From: Gigaspora margarita
Taxonomy: Eukaryota; Glomeromycota; Glomeromycetes; Diversisporales; Gigasporaceae
Length of the DNA: 64,000 bases
Direction: 5' to 3'
Assembly (NCBI GenBank): GCA_009809945.1
Contig: WTPW01000201.1
Span: 216,607-280,606 of the forward strand
Shown here: positions 11,996 to 23,331 of the stretch, in pieces
Layout of the letters: every line of letters starts with the position of its first letter
How positions within the stretch are numbered: position 1 is the first letter of the stretch
Notes under the pieces: generated by a model
Told to the model about the DNA's origin: nothing
Database searches by the model: none
Seen by the model: the letters and a program-made list of their open reading frames with translations, nothing else
Made by a program: the position numbers and the translations under genes

Positions 11996-14303
11996 TAGTG
12001 TTCTGCATGATTCAGACCAGGCAGGTATTTTTAAAGGTCCAGGTCCAGTCTGAACATCGATTCAGATCTAAATTTAGGGTCTGAACTTATATCACTTAGA
12101 TCCGGGTCAGGTCCAAATCAGTGAAATTTTAAAATTTATAGATGCTATTTTAAATTATAATTTTTTTTTTGAGTATTGTTATTTTTCACAACCTGTGATC
12201 TTGTGGTCAAATAATCTATACATTAGCTAATAAAATACATTTTATTAAAATTAATTATTTATTTTCAATTTATTATTGTATAAAATCGTGTATTATACAT
12301 TCAAAGTATCCATGTATAAAAACAAATTCTATCTAAAATAATCCTAATCTTTAACTCCAATCCAATTATGATAATAATATCCAATGTTAAAGTTCTACTA
12401 ACATTCCTATATTAACAGATTTTTGATAATAAGCAAACACTTTATGTTCACTCTTTTTAACTCCAATTCCTTTTTCTAAACAACAGCCAATATTATATGT
12501 CCTACTAGTGTACCATTTCTGCAGATTTTTGAAAATATGCAAATGCATTATGTTCATTCTTTTAAACTCAAATTCCTTTATTATAACAACATATAAAATT
12601 AAATATTTTACTATTGAGCCAGATTTTTGATAAAAAAAGAATGATAACAATGTCCAGTTTTAACATTCTAACTAACATCCCTATCTTTGTAGATTTTTAA
12701 TAAAAATTAATGCTTTATGTTCATTCTTTTCAACTTCAATACCTTTTTATAGTAAAATCCAACATTGTACAGTATTATTAAAAATTTGCAGAGATGTGGC
12801 ATGCTAGAACATATTTACCAATTTCTTTGTTATAACATCCAATATTAAATGTTCTACTAATGTGCCCCATCACTCAGATTTTTGATAAGAAGTGAATGTC
12901 TTGCACTTATCCTTTTCAAATTAATTCTACTATCCAACATTAAACATTATCACTAGCATGCTCTATCTTTGCAGATATTTGCTACAAGTTAATACCTTAT
13001 ATTCATCCTGTTCAACTTCATAACAAAATCTAACTTTATATAGTATTAACAAAAATATGCAGAGATGGGGCATGCTAGCAGACTTTCAACTCAAATTCTT
13101 TTGTTATAATATCCAATATTAAATGTTCCACTAATACACCCATCTCTGCATGTTTTTGATAAGAAGTGAATGCCTTGCACTTATCTTTTTCAACTCAATT
13201 TCACTCTGATAACAATAGCTGGCATTAAAAATTCTTATTAGTATAACCTATTCTGTAGATTTTTAATAAAGTCTTAGCAAAATCCAACATTATACAGTAT
13301 TATCAGAGATGGGACACACTAGTGGAACATACTTAAATGAATGCCAATTCTTTCATTGTAACAATATTCAAAATTAAATGGTTCCCTAGCATGCCCATCT
13401 ATGCAATTTTTTGATAAATGATGATAAGTGAATTTCTTACATTCATATTTTCAACTCCAATCCCATTATGATTACAATATCCAACATTAATTGTTTCACT
13501 AGTTGTGTTCATCTCTACAGATTTTGGATAATGAGTGAAACCTTACATCTAGCACATCATGTAGCTTTATAAAAACTCAATGCAAAACATCACATAAAAC
13601 CATTCTAAAAAATGGTCATAAAAACCTATTATAAAATGATATAAGAAAATTCAAAAGGAACCATTTAGTAGCAAGCAAAAAAAAATGCATTACTATTCCA
13701 GATTTCAGATGCCCAATAAACAGAAGCATACAAAAAATATAAAGTGTTAGTTCAAATAAAAAAAAGGTTCAAAAAAAAACAAAAACACATACATTTACCA
13801 ATAAACAGCAACTCCACAACTATATATGAGGACAAAAGCATTTCAGGTTTAAAAACCTGAAATTAAAATTTGAAGACAAAATTATTTTTGACCTATTTTA
13901 CTTGAAAGACAAAATTATTTTGATACTTTTTTTGAATAGACAAAATTATAAAGAACATATTTATATAAATTTTATTTGCTCTTCCTTATAAAAAATTTTA
14001 ATTTTTTCTAATAAAAACAAAAATAGGCCTTTTTCAATAATCAATTTTGGTGACATCACTATTCACAACCAATGCTTAACAGAAACAACCAAGTCAACAA
14101 AACTGATCGATCTGTAAAAAAAAGAAAATTCTGAAATTAGCCAATCAGCAATCAGTATTATTCTAATAGGACCAGTTCCAGGTATTACCCAAGCAAATCT
14201 TAGTGTAGGTCTGAACCTGTATTAATTCTGATAAATCAAAGATCCAAACTTAGTCCATTAATGAACTGGACCCAGACCAGACCAGATTTTTTGTGGAACA
14301 CTA
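11996..14303. mobile_element. hAT-like element carrying a Sel1-repeat gene
   Basis: Ends TAGTGTTCTGCATGATTCAG and (reverse complement of the right end) TAGTGTTCCACAAAAAATCT form TIRs rich in CAGACC/GGTCTG units. Flanks TAAGAAAG (11988-11995) and TAAGGAAG (14304-14311) make an 8-base TSD with one mismatch. There is no transposase. The interior holds a degenerate Sel1-like repeat gene on the minus strand. This looks like a gene-capturing element, although insertion around a pre-existing gene cannot be excluded. Confidence 0.6.
12380..13560 (-). pseudogene. Degenerate Sel1-like repeat gene
   Basis: The minus strand reads repeated units of about 105-110 bases (35-36 codons), matching the Sel1/TPR-like repeat length. 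The clearest reads are TYNIGCCLEKGIGVKKSEHK then VFAYYQKSVNIG (within 12390-12520), and FNVG...FEKDKCKTFTSYQKS (within 12860-12950). These fit the Sel1 pattern LGxCYxxGxGVxKDxxKAFxYYxKSAxxG. About ten units are traceable, and many stops and frame changes interrupt them. Sel1 proteins are scaffold-like solenoids, hugely expanded in arbuscular mycorrhizal fungi and often joined to kinases. No kinase part is visible upstream (13560-14160). The 87-residue open frame at 12387-12650 is the longest surviving piece. Confidence 0.65.
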
Positions 14304-14506
14304 TAAGGAAGGATATTTTTTAAAATAATACAACCTCTGAAGATTTTACTACTATAAATAGAAGGTTTAATCTGTATATTACCAAATTTTGGTAAAGATT
14401 TGACTATGGTTTTAAAAACTTTTATTAGTGATGTATTTCAAATTTTGTATGAAATCCCAAAGTACCACCAAAATTATATGATAAATGATCTATGTACACT
14501 CTAACC

Positions 14507-15100
14507 TAAATTTTAAAATTTTAAAAATTTTAAAATTAAACATCTTTGTTCAAATTTTAAAAAAAATAAAATAAAATATATTGAAATAATTTATTTTTTA
14601 GTGCTAAGGGAGCTTTTAGAAATCAGCTAATTTCAGGGTGGGTGGTTCAGTTGAAGTATCAGGTGTAATTCCAGCAAATTTTCATAATTCCGATCAAAGT
14701 TATATAATTATTTTTGACCAAAATTATTGATTTAATAGTAATATTTAATAATTAATAACTTTTGATCTACTGGTCCAAATTTGATAGTTTAACTACCAAA
14801 ATGATCCTCTTAATGAGAAATTCTAGCAAGTCCAAAATTATAAGGGAAGTGAAGGGTCCCAATTTTATCATATCATACATATTATATATATATAGTATAA
14901 ATACTAATAGTATTTTTATTATAATAAAATTATAATATTCAAATTTGAATTCTCAATAACTATTTATCCAAATGAGCTAAAATTTTTAATATAGATAGAT
15001 ATAAAATTGATCTATATTATATTAAAATTTCAGCTAAATCGGATTAGTAGTTCTTGCAAAATTGCTTAAAAACTGTATATAATTTTTTAAATTATTTTAG
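14507..15100. other. AT-rich stretch with a recurrent ligand-like motif
   Basis: Nothing coding. 14765-14840 carries CTACTGGTCCAAATTTGATAG ... CTACCAAAATGATCCTCTTAATGAG, related to blocks in the PIF-like MITEs at 690-1000 and 1935-2230 and in the pogo-like element near 52600. Confidence 0.4.
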
Positions 15101-15111
15101 TATAAAATTGG

Positions 15112-15475
15112 TTTTTAGCGATCGCAAGTAGTCATTACATAGTAAGGTCCAAATTTTACTATGTAAATCGTTTATGATCGCTTAAGTAAACTTATTTAAG
15201 TGATCAAAATGCATATACTTCAAAATTTTTATCCAAATTGAAGAAATTTTATTATTTACTTTTTAATTTTTATATTTATTGAATATATTTTTTTAAAAAA
15301 TTTTAATTTTTTTGTTGAATGTAAAAATCAAAAGTCAAATAATAAAAAATTCTTCAATACTAATAAAAATTTTAGATAAGTGTATTTTAATCTACAAAAA
15401 TGTTTACTTAAGCAACTATAATCAATTCAAGTAGTAAAATGTTGACTTTACTATGTAGCGACTGTTGTCAATTGT
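15112..15475. repeat. Palindromic ACATAGTAAAG module
   Basis: Inverted arms GCGATCGCAAGTAGTCATTACATAG (left) and CTATGTAGCGACTGTTGTCAAT (right) around centre ~15300, with CTTAAGTAAACTTATTTAAG arms inside. The same module recurs at 30790-31170 and several times inside 36612-38757 and 43306-45208. Confidence 0.6.
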
Positions 15476-15657
15476 GTCGTAGCTTATTTTCAGATCAAAA
15501 ACGTTTTTGAGGTTTTTAAATATTAAAATTTGATTAGCCAATGGTCTTATCACTAGGGAGTATAACCTATATAAACTCTAATTACTTGATTTACAGAACT
15601 TCTCTAAAATTTAATCACAGAATCATGTAATCAAAATAGATTTACCTGTTATATTTA

Positions 15658-15871
15658 CTATATCCTATCATGAATAACACTCCTTTTTTAAAATTTAAAC
15701 TCAAATAACTTGAAAATTATCTAACCAAACTCAATAAAATTTTTTTAAATTAAAATTTAAAATCTGTAAAATTTAAATAGATAAATGTTTATTAAGTTTT
15801 ATTACATAATTTTCAAGTTATTTGAGTTTAAAATTTCAAAAAACGGGGTGCTTATTCATGATAGGATACGG
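15658..15871. mobile_element. Tc1/mariner-like MITE (TA target)
   Basis: 214 bases, ends CTATATCCTATCATGAATAA and TTATTCATGATAGGATACGG, flanked by TA (15656-15657 and 15872-15873). Inner arms AACTCAAATAACTTGAAAAT / ATTTTCAAGTTATTTGAGTT make almost the whole element a hairpin. Confidence 0.75.
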
Positions 15872-15873
15872 TA

Positions 15874-16384
15874 ACCAATAAAATTGTAAATTTAATTAAT
15901 TTTGGATTAGTCTAAAAATCCAAATAAATGATTAAACTAAATTATTTCAAAATAAATATATGTAAAAAAGGGCTATTTTAATATATAATACACTATATTA
16001 TATCTTGAACTGAGCCTAAACTGAACTTATTTTAAATTCAAGTTTAGTTTATATTCAAAAATTTTAGTTTATATTCAGTTTAAGTTCAAATTTTTTTTAG
16101 GTTCAGGTTCAGGTTCAAGTTCATTGAATCTAAACCTAACTTTTATTAAACTAAACTGAACCTAGAGACTCTAATTTGGCTTGCTATAAAATACAAATAA
16201 AAAATTTAAAAATATCAAATTTGTAAAATAAATATAAAAAAAAATATCAAAAAAATATAAAATAGCTAGTAAAAACAGATACACAAATTATTTAATGAAT
16301 ATTTGTAGAAAAGAAAATTAGTTGCTAATTATATTTAAATAAACTATTTAAAAAACTATTAAAAAATCTAAAATCAATAAACTA
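15874..16384. other. Low-complexity AT-rich stretch
   Basis: 16020-16180 is dominated by GTTTAGTTTATATTCA and GGTTCAGGTTCAAG units. No gene is seen. Confidence 0.45.
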
Positions 16385-17273
16385 TATATATTTAGAGGTT
16401 GGAATTAGTCAAATTTTTTGTGATCAGTTATTGATTGAACTTGTGCAAGATAAATTGGTCTATGATCAATTATATGCATTAATTGGTCAAAATTTTTTGA
16501 TTGATCAAAATTATTTGATCAGTCAAAATCGTTGATTGATTATAATTATTTGATTATTTAATCAGTCAAAATTGTTAGGTTAATCATAATTGATCATGGA
16601 TTTGATTGGTTAATATGCTTAATTGGTCAAATTGTTAGATCAGTCATAGTTTATAATTGATCATACATATATGAATGAAATAAATTACTAATCAGATGGT
16701 TTAAAATTAATGTAAAAGGTGTCAATTTGAATAATTGGATTAAGGATAAGGATTATTTAGATTATAATTCTAGATATCTTTATGCAATTGGTCAATGATG
16801 TTAATACAAAGTCTACTATAAATTTTTTACAATGATATAATTTTTCTTAGAAGAATTTAATGTGGGTTATTTTTTATCTTTTATATTTTATTTTAAATAT
16901 AGTGTTATACTAAGTGTATATTTTATATCTGTAATATAAATATAGTATTATACTAAGTGTATATCTTATATCTTCATGTAAATATTGCATATTTTAATGG
17001 ATAAAGATAACTATAGTCTTCATGTTCAATATAATTATTGGTAGTAAAGTAAAATACATTTAGCTATATTGTTCTAAAACCAGAAAGGTTACTTTAATTA
17101 ATCAATAATATTTGGTACTTCAAGCTCATAAAATTGACTATCTATAAAAGGAATTATTAAACAAAGCAATAATATAGGAAAATATAATTTATTAAAAAAA
17201 CCCAAAATGATAAATACCTTTATAATTATTAGTGGATAAAATAAAACAACTTGTGTAATAAGAGTCATTATAT

Positions 17274-17523
17274 GGGCTGCCGTCAATAGAAATCAAGCAA
17301 ATTTTTTATAATAAAATTTTTTTGAAACTTTGAACAGAAATAACTTAACAAAAATTTAATCAAATTTGATAAATTTTTTTTTTAAATTAATTTTATAAAC
17401 TTATAGAATTAATTTAAAAAAAAATTTATCAAATTTGATCAAGTTTTTGTTAAGTTATTTTGATTTAAAGTTTTAAAAAAAGTTACTAAAAAAAATTTGC
17501 TTGATTTCTATTGATAGCAGCCC
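17274..17523. mobile_element. MITE (CAATAGAAATCAAGC family), copy 2
   Basis: 250-base hairpin, ends GGGCTGCCGTCAATAG and CTATTGATAGCAGCCC, flanked by ATAT (17270-17273 and 17524-17527). Internally it is nearly identical to 10746-10994. It is absent from the left kinase-element copy, where the site reads through near 3455. Confidence 0.75.
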
Positions 17524-17818
17524 ATATATATGCATATTCTCATTTTTTATATTTTGTAATTTTTTATCAGATTTGGACAATTCAGATAAAATACTTTTAT
17601 TATTCAGCCATTCTGCAAAAATATCACAAATTTCAGTTGCATCTGGTTATTCTTTTAGTTCTGTACTCCAACATTTCTTTATTAAATTAGTATAACACTT
17701 TGCAGTATTTTTATGAATATGTGGATATAAACCATTGCATACTTGTATTTAAAATTGGTCTTTAGATTTGGATTTTGGCTCAAAAGGAACAGGCTTACTA
17801 TATAAAATTCTCCATATA

Positions 17819-18110
17819 CCGTATATTCCCAAAAATAAGCTACTCCAAAAATAAGCTACCCCCTGTTTTTTTCAAAAATCTCAAAAAACGCGTTAGCAGT
17901 GGTTCATATAAAACTTTTTTATACTAAGTAAACTTCATAAGTTCGATTAAGTAAAGTTGTTCGGCGCATCAAAATACACCTATAGTAAAAATTTGGTGTG
18001 ATTTGGACAACTTTTTATTAGTACGTTTTTCAATTTTTTCAAAAATGTCTATATGCTAAAAATAAGCTACCCTATTTTTTCATGTAATTTTTGGTGTCAG
18101 GAATATACGG
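17819..18110. mobile_element. Tc1/mariner-like MITE (CCGTATATTCC family), copy 1
   Basis: 292 bases, CCGTATATTCCCAAAAATAA ... GTCAGGAATATACGG, flanked by TA (17817-17818 and 18111-18112). The left kinase copy has the empty site GTATAGTTATG. Sisters lie at 29933-30220 and 38244-38539. All contain AAATAAGC near the ends and an internal CTAAGTAAACTT ... GTTGTTC block. Confidence 0.85.
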
Positions 18111-18123
18111 TAACTATACCAAG

Positions 18124-18285
18124 CAGTGTTTAAAATTCAAAAAAAAAATTACATGCACAAATGCATTTTGTGCATCTTTTTTAAAAAAATTTACTTGCAC
18201 ACTTAAGAGATTTTTTAAAAATCTAAAAAAATCCAAAAAAAATTCATGCACATGTGCATCTTGTGCATGCCAATTTTAAACACTG
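18124..18285. mobile_element. hAT MITE (CAGTGTTTAAAATT family), copy 1
   Basis: 162 bases, CAGTGTTTAAAATTCA ... AATTTTAAACACTG. A perfect 8-base TSD, ATACCAAG, lies at 18116-18123 and 18286-18293. The left kinase copy keeps a single uninterrupted site. Inner arms contain ATGCACAAATGCA / TGCACATGTGCAT. The sister copy is 37220-37447. Confidence 0.88.
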
Positions 18286-18896
18286 ATACCAAGTGAATAA
18301 ATATCTGATACTTTATTATATTGTTTATTGTTCCAAACTTCAAGAGCTATATAAGGTAAAATCTACAAATTCTATCTGATTTCAATTTTAAAGCAATATT
18401 AGCTATTATTAAAAGTCCTAAATCTGCAATATGTGCCTTTTAAATAAGGTTATGGGAATGAATTATTTGAAGATCTGATGCAATATATTGTAGCAGATTT
18501 AATTTATTTTTTCAATCAATTAGTGCTATACTATGTAGATTTTTGTGAAAATATCTATATAGAGCATATTCCATAACTAAAATATAATCTTTAGAAGTCT
18601 TGCCTTTTGATATACTGAAGCATTTTAAAAATGTTGGATCTTTAAGTTTGATATTACAATAAACCTTTAACGAAATATATATATAATTACTATATAAATA
18701 ATAAATACAATACAATATTGATAATTTTTATAAATATTATCTCTTTTATAAATTCTTTATAATAATTATCTGATTTATAAAGTAATTTAAGTGTGACCGT
18801 TCTGATCTAATTTTGACTTTTAACTACCCAGATAACATTGCAAAACTACTTCACCTATTTTTACAATATTTTTAAATTTATCCAAGATAAGTATTT

Positions 18897-19153
18897 ATTA
18901 TTGGGCAAAAATTGGTGAATAACAGTAAATTGGCAAATGATCACATGCCACTCTGCAGCATGTATAGCCAATCATTTATCAAATCACCATATTTACTAAT
19001 TTGCCCAATAATGGTATTATCTAGCAATTTATAATTATTGATTAGTAGGGAGTCGCCCACTGAGTTTTAATTTGAATAAACATAATTATGTAATAACATA
19101 TAAAAAATAATAGTAAGAAATTTTTTTATGATCATATGAGTTTGTCAGATAAC
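18897..19153. mobile_element. MITE (ATTATTGGGCAAAA family), copy 2
   Basis: Homologous to 6066-6321 over its full length. It lies at the same position in the kinase element where the left copy carries the PIF-like MITE (1820-2349). TSD is unclear: AGATAA repeats flank it, but part may belong to the element end. Confidence 0.65.
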
Positions 19154-20009
19154 TGATATTTATTTTCTATCAACATTTTTTTAAAACATATTATACATCC
19201 ACTTATTTGCAGCTATTAATTACATGTTACGGAATAAATTTTTCACTCAGCATTGCAAAGCCACAGATAATAAGATTAAAAATATAGTACAGAATCCAGA
19301 TTTAATAATTGAATCTGGATTTACCCAGATTCAGATTATTATCCGAATACACAAGGAAAATTTGAATTTAATCCAAATAGCTCTTAAAAAATAGAATTGA
19401 GGCACTAGTACAAAGACCTATACTTGGTTATTAGGCTCTGTGGCTTTATAAGTATTGTAAGGATATTTTGTTTTAGTGATCAAACTCTAAGGTTACTGTT
19501 CACTTCAGTATGCTCAATCACTGAATGAATGATCATACTCAAAAAATTTTTTTATATAATCATTATGATCAAACAGATTAAATAATCAATTATTTCATAA
19601 TTAATTGTTATCTCTACTCTATTATTTCAATTATTAATATTTATTGATATATTTTATGATCTGCATTATTTGATATTAATTTAAAACCAATATAATTCTT
19701 TCAATACCCAATTCAGTTATCAATCAAAAAATTATAATTGATTTAACTAACTTTTGAAATTGAACATATCAAGTTCAAATCTCTAATTGTAATCAATTAA
19801 ACTTTATAATTGATCATAGTCTTTTGATCGATTATAATCAATCAAATGGCTATAATCAATTATTGAGTTTGATTGACATGATTAAACAAAAAATTCATAA
19901 TCGATCATGACTAATTTGACCAAACAATTAGTCATACCATGTTCGATTTTAATCTCTATATATATTACTTTAATTAATTAATTGATAATCCATTTGTTAA
20001 CTAAAGAGT

Positions 20010-20630
20010 GTTGAAATGTGGTGTGTTTCTATTTAAATTTTTTCTTATTAAGTTAATGTTACATGTCCACTAATTAAAAGTTGTAGAGCTCATCAAGATG
20101 CATCAACAGTAGTTAGATTATCCAAATTGGCCCAGTGGATGATAAGAGAACCCTGGACATCTTTTATATAGATCATAACTAGATTTTGGCCAATTTTGAT
20201 CTAATTTGCTAAAAATAACAAAATCTATTTACTTTAATAACTTCTAATTCAGTAATTACAATTAAATATTTTTTTGTTAGATGTGCCTCACTAAGATTTT
20301 CATTTTAAAAAAAAGTTCATTTAAATTGGACTACTGGATGCCAAGATAATTGCCAAAAACTGTCTTTGGCTAGGGTTGTTAATGGAGCACTCTGTTTACT
20401 TCATTTTAATAGTAATACTCTAGAGTATTACTATTAAAATGAAGTAAATAGAGTGCTCCGTTAACAACCTATCTTTGGTTTCTCAAATTTTAGATGTTTT
20501 TGCTAAAAAATTTCAAGTATGATCTCTATACTAGATATCTGGGATCCCATAGCAAGATAATGTCAAAAATTAATTGGCTGACTATATAAAATCCTGTGAT
20601 GCAGATTATATATGGGAGCAGTCAATTAAG
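20010..20630. mobile_element. Foldback element related to 309-1375 and 28738-29550
   Basis: Left arm GTGTGTTTCTATTTAAATTT ... AAAAGTTGTAGAGCTCATC ... GGCCCAGTGGATGATA (20025-20140). A partial right part, AATTGGCTGACTATATAAAATCC, ends near 20620. The centre contains unrelated AT-rich sequence and the hairpin at 20374-20470. The element is incomplete, and no TSD was found. Confidence 0.5.
20374..20470. repeat. Near-perfect 95-base hairpin
   Basis: GGGTTGTTAATGGAGCACTC and GAGTGCTCCGTTAACAACC are arms of an almost perfect palindrome centred on CTCTAGAG at 20418-20425. Flanking TA on both sides fits a tiny TA-target MITE. Confidence 0.8.
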
Positions 20631-20854
20631 GGTAGAGTAAACGATCTTTATTTTTAATAGTAATTACTTGACAAATATAGTAAAAATTGATTTTCATATA
20701 TTTTTACTATTTTGATTTGCCTAAGTTGCATAAAATTTGTCTAAATTACACAATATAAATAATGTATGAGCATTACCTGATTTCAAGTAAATGTTATTGT
20801 AAAAAAATTTAGTAATGTGATTACTATTAGAAATGTAGATCCCTTACCCTACCC
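20630..20854. mobile_element. MITE with GGGTAGAG ends and TTAA flanks
   Basis: 225 bases between TTAA at 20626-20629 and 20855-20858. Ends GGGTAGAGTAAACGATC and GATCCCTTACCCTACCC. Same end family as 11821-14506 and 31666-33197. Confidence 0.6.
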
Positions 20855-21009
20855 TTAAAACACAGCTTATACCATTTTTTTTGCAAAAATGAGTTAATAA
20901 ACCTATCAAATAAAGCATGCATTCACCTATATAATTTAGCATGTAAAGCATTGTTTTACATAATAAAATTTTTGTAGATGCCTATTTTTCTAAATGCCAT
21001 ATGTAAATA

Positions 21010-21835
21010 GGACCCCTGAATATATGCATAAAATGTTTGTAGTACACTTAGACTAAATTTTTTAAAAAGTTTATCGTACAGTTACAAATCTTATTTTTTT
21101 AATAACAACTTAACTCAACCTTTGATGTACACTTAATTAATAATATCAAAAAAGATATGTCGTACAGTTACTTATTGTGCAAGAATAGTTAGTCGTACAT
21201 AATATATAAATANAATNTATATAACATACAAAATTTAATAAAAACTAGTAAAATCAATAATAGTGACAATATTTATTTATTGTGCATAATTTAGTATCAA
21301 CTTTATATACCTGTATCTAAATTGATTCTAGAACAATATCAATATTGTTTGCTTAAGTATTACAATGAGTGTATGTACTATATAGAGAATATATATAATT
21401 TAACTCAATAGTTACTAGAAGATAAATTTCTATTTTACTTGAATATAAGTCTCTTTAGCACTATAATATAATATTGTTGCTTCACAAAAAGATATAACTT
21501 TTGTGGATTACAACATTGTATAAAATTGAATATTACCAATTTCAATTAATAGAAATTTTAAAATATAAATATAATTTATTAACTTTTATTTTTTTTAAAG
21601 CAATTTAATTTTAAACATTTATTATATCTTTGTCGTACATTAATTTATTTTTAATTAAAACTATATTGTACACTTAATTATAAATTTAAAATTATTATTT
21701 AAAGGTATATTGTACACTTAAACTGTTGCTTTAATATTTGTGTACACTTTATAATAAAATTTAAGTGTACACTTATATAAAGTTTAAAGACAAAGGTTAT
21801 ATATATATAACAATAGTATTCAGGGTTAGAGGTCC
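21010..21835. mobile_element. TIR element with a perfect 10-base TSD (MULE-like)
   Basis: Ends GGACCCCTGAATA and TATTCAGGGTTAGAGGTCC, flanked by TATGTAAATA at 21000-21009 and 21836-21845. TSDs of 9-10 bases point to Mutator-like elements. The interior has about ten copies of a GTACA-centred motif (TCGTACAGTTA or GTGTACACTTA) spread over 21036-21775, like transposase-binding sites. There is no coding frame. Confidence 0.75.
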
Positions 21836-23331
21836 TATGTAAATAGAATTGATCTAAAAATAAATTTTAGAAATTAGGAGAGTGTGCCAACTTAGAGAAG
21901 TTGGTAAGTTGTTACCCCAAGCGGCAGGTCTAGGGTTCAATTCCCACTGGCAACGCTTTGGAAAATAGACCTGTGTTATAGTAACCATTTCTCCTCGTAG
22001 GTCCTTTGGTACACTATCTTGAATGGGAGCCACCAGGCGCACAAAAATCCAAGGATCAGAAAGTGGATACCCACTTGGAAGTCCTGAGTAAGGAAGTAGC
22101 AAAGATCTTTGATGGTGCTAACCATAATTGGAAAATCAGAAACCAGAGCTGGAGAACTGAACAACAAGATCCTTGAGGAGGGGTCCACCAAACTGGCCGC
22201 TAGAGTTGCACCAGAGGAAAAGGACATGTGTTTCGGCAACATGTACCAAGGGGAGGGAGTCCATTTGGCACCTAAAGCCAGGCTAACTGACCTTTTCGAG
22301 CTAACTGGTTTGGAAGTTTGGGGATACTGAGGAAGGACTGATAGGAAGGTTGTGGTGGGTATCAGGATTGGAGTGAACCTTGCAAGGGCAGACAGAACTT
22401 ACTGGCCAATAAGAAGTAGAAGCATGGAGCTGTGTACATGTCAAGGCCTAACAGGCTCTAGGCGTACCCATATAGGAGTCCTTGGACATTAAGGGAGGCT
22501 GGGACCACCAATACAGGATATACAGGTATAAGCAGTGTTGTACATGGACATTGTCCCACCAATTTTACATGGACAGTCCCAGACAATGTTCCATGTTTCA
22601 TGTCCACAATGATGTCCCCGTAGAGCATTGTACATGGACATTGTCCCACCAATTTTACTATGTCCGGGACACGTCCGGGACCTGTCTGGGACATATCCAT
22701 TAGATAGGCAAACCAAATTGCCTAAAATATTGAAATACATTTGTACCACCAAGCCCAGCTTTTCAGCTAAAATTTAAATTACTGACCTTATAATTTTATT
22801 AGATTATCTATTAGAGCGAATATTTAAATATACACAGTATTTGACAATTTAAAAAAAAAGCTCTCAAGCGCTTTAATATTTTAATTAGTAAAAAAATAGT
22901 TTACCGAATCGATTTCATTTATTATTTCAATTAAATAAACTTGTAATGAAAGTTTAATACGTCAGAGAGAACAATTTAGCATTTACAGTTAAGTAATAAT
23001 AGTGTTTTTTCAAGCATTAAATGCAATCAAAATTTCAACTGATTTTAATACTTGAGCAGCAACACAATTATAAATTAATCACATCTAGGGAGATACATGA
23101 GTAGTTTCTTATTAAATATCGCTATAATACACTACAATTACTAGCTAATCATACTGAGAATGCCCTAAATCTACGTATATTCTGATTAGCCATCATCTAA
23201 TATTGATGACTCTATGATGATAATCTATAAATTTGTATTACAAAATCAAATACAAATACGAAGAATATATACTATATCAAGAGTGAAGAATCAAGTAATA
23301 GACAATATTAAAAATTTCGCATGCTAAAATG

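Larger units (their letters stand above)
11821..14506. mobile_element. TIR element (GGGTAGAGTGTACAT ends) enclosing the Sel1 element
   Basis: Left GGGTAGAGTGTACATAAATC and right (reverse complement) GGTTAGAGTGTACATAGATC match for about 37 bases. Flanked by TAA (11818-11820 and 14507-14509), as for PIF-like elements. Other members with the same ends lie at 20630-20854, 31666-33197 and 57626-57747. Most of its length is the later insertion 11996-14303. Confidence 0.6.
17098..18880 (-). pseudogene. Protein kinase pseudogene inside the right hAT-like element
   Basis: Counterpart of the gene at 2350-3650. On the minus strand LKVYCNIKLKDPTFLKCFSI and DYILVMEYALYRYF (18512-18680) are the alpha-C/beta-4/hinge part. 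AHIADLGLLIIANIALKLKS follows (near 18440), and the activation-segment end and SDIYSLG (near 18300) come next. The C-lobe continues to about 17560 after two MITEs. The HRD catalytic loop is missing. Where the left copy has 220 inserted bases, this copy runs straight from helix E to the DLG segment. A stop after ELKE is shared with the left copy. A last exon reading SQFYELEVPNIID lies near 17100-17140. Confidence 0.7.
16393..19958 (-). mobile_element. hAT-like element carrying a kinase gene, complete right copy
   Basis: Ends TAGAGGTTGGAATTAG and (reverse complement of the right end) TAGAGATTAAAATCGAACAT. A perfect 8-base TSD, TATATATT, lies at 16385-16392 and 19959-19966. It is about 3.57 kb, lacks a transposase and is non-autonomous. 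Subterminal regions are packed with TTGATCAATC-type units. The cargo is a kinase pseudogene on the minus strand. Four later MITEs sit inside (17274-17523, 17819-18110, 18124-18285, 18897-19153). Each can be recognised because the left copy (1-4361) keeps the uninterrupted or differently interrupted site. Confidence 0.75.

Noticed and set aside
22458-22752. Overlapping 73-87-residue frames at the left end of the hAT
   Set aside because: They read through the terminal and subterminal repeats (GGACATTGTCCC units) in several frames and straddle the insertion point.
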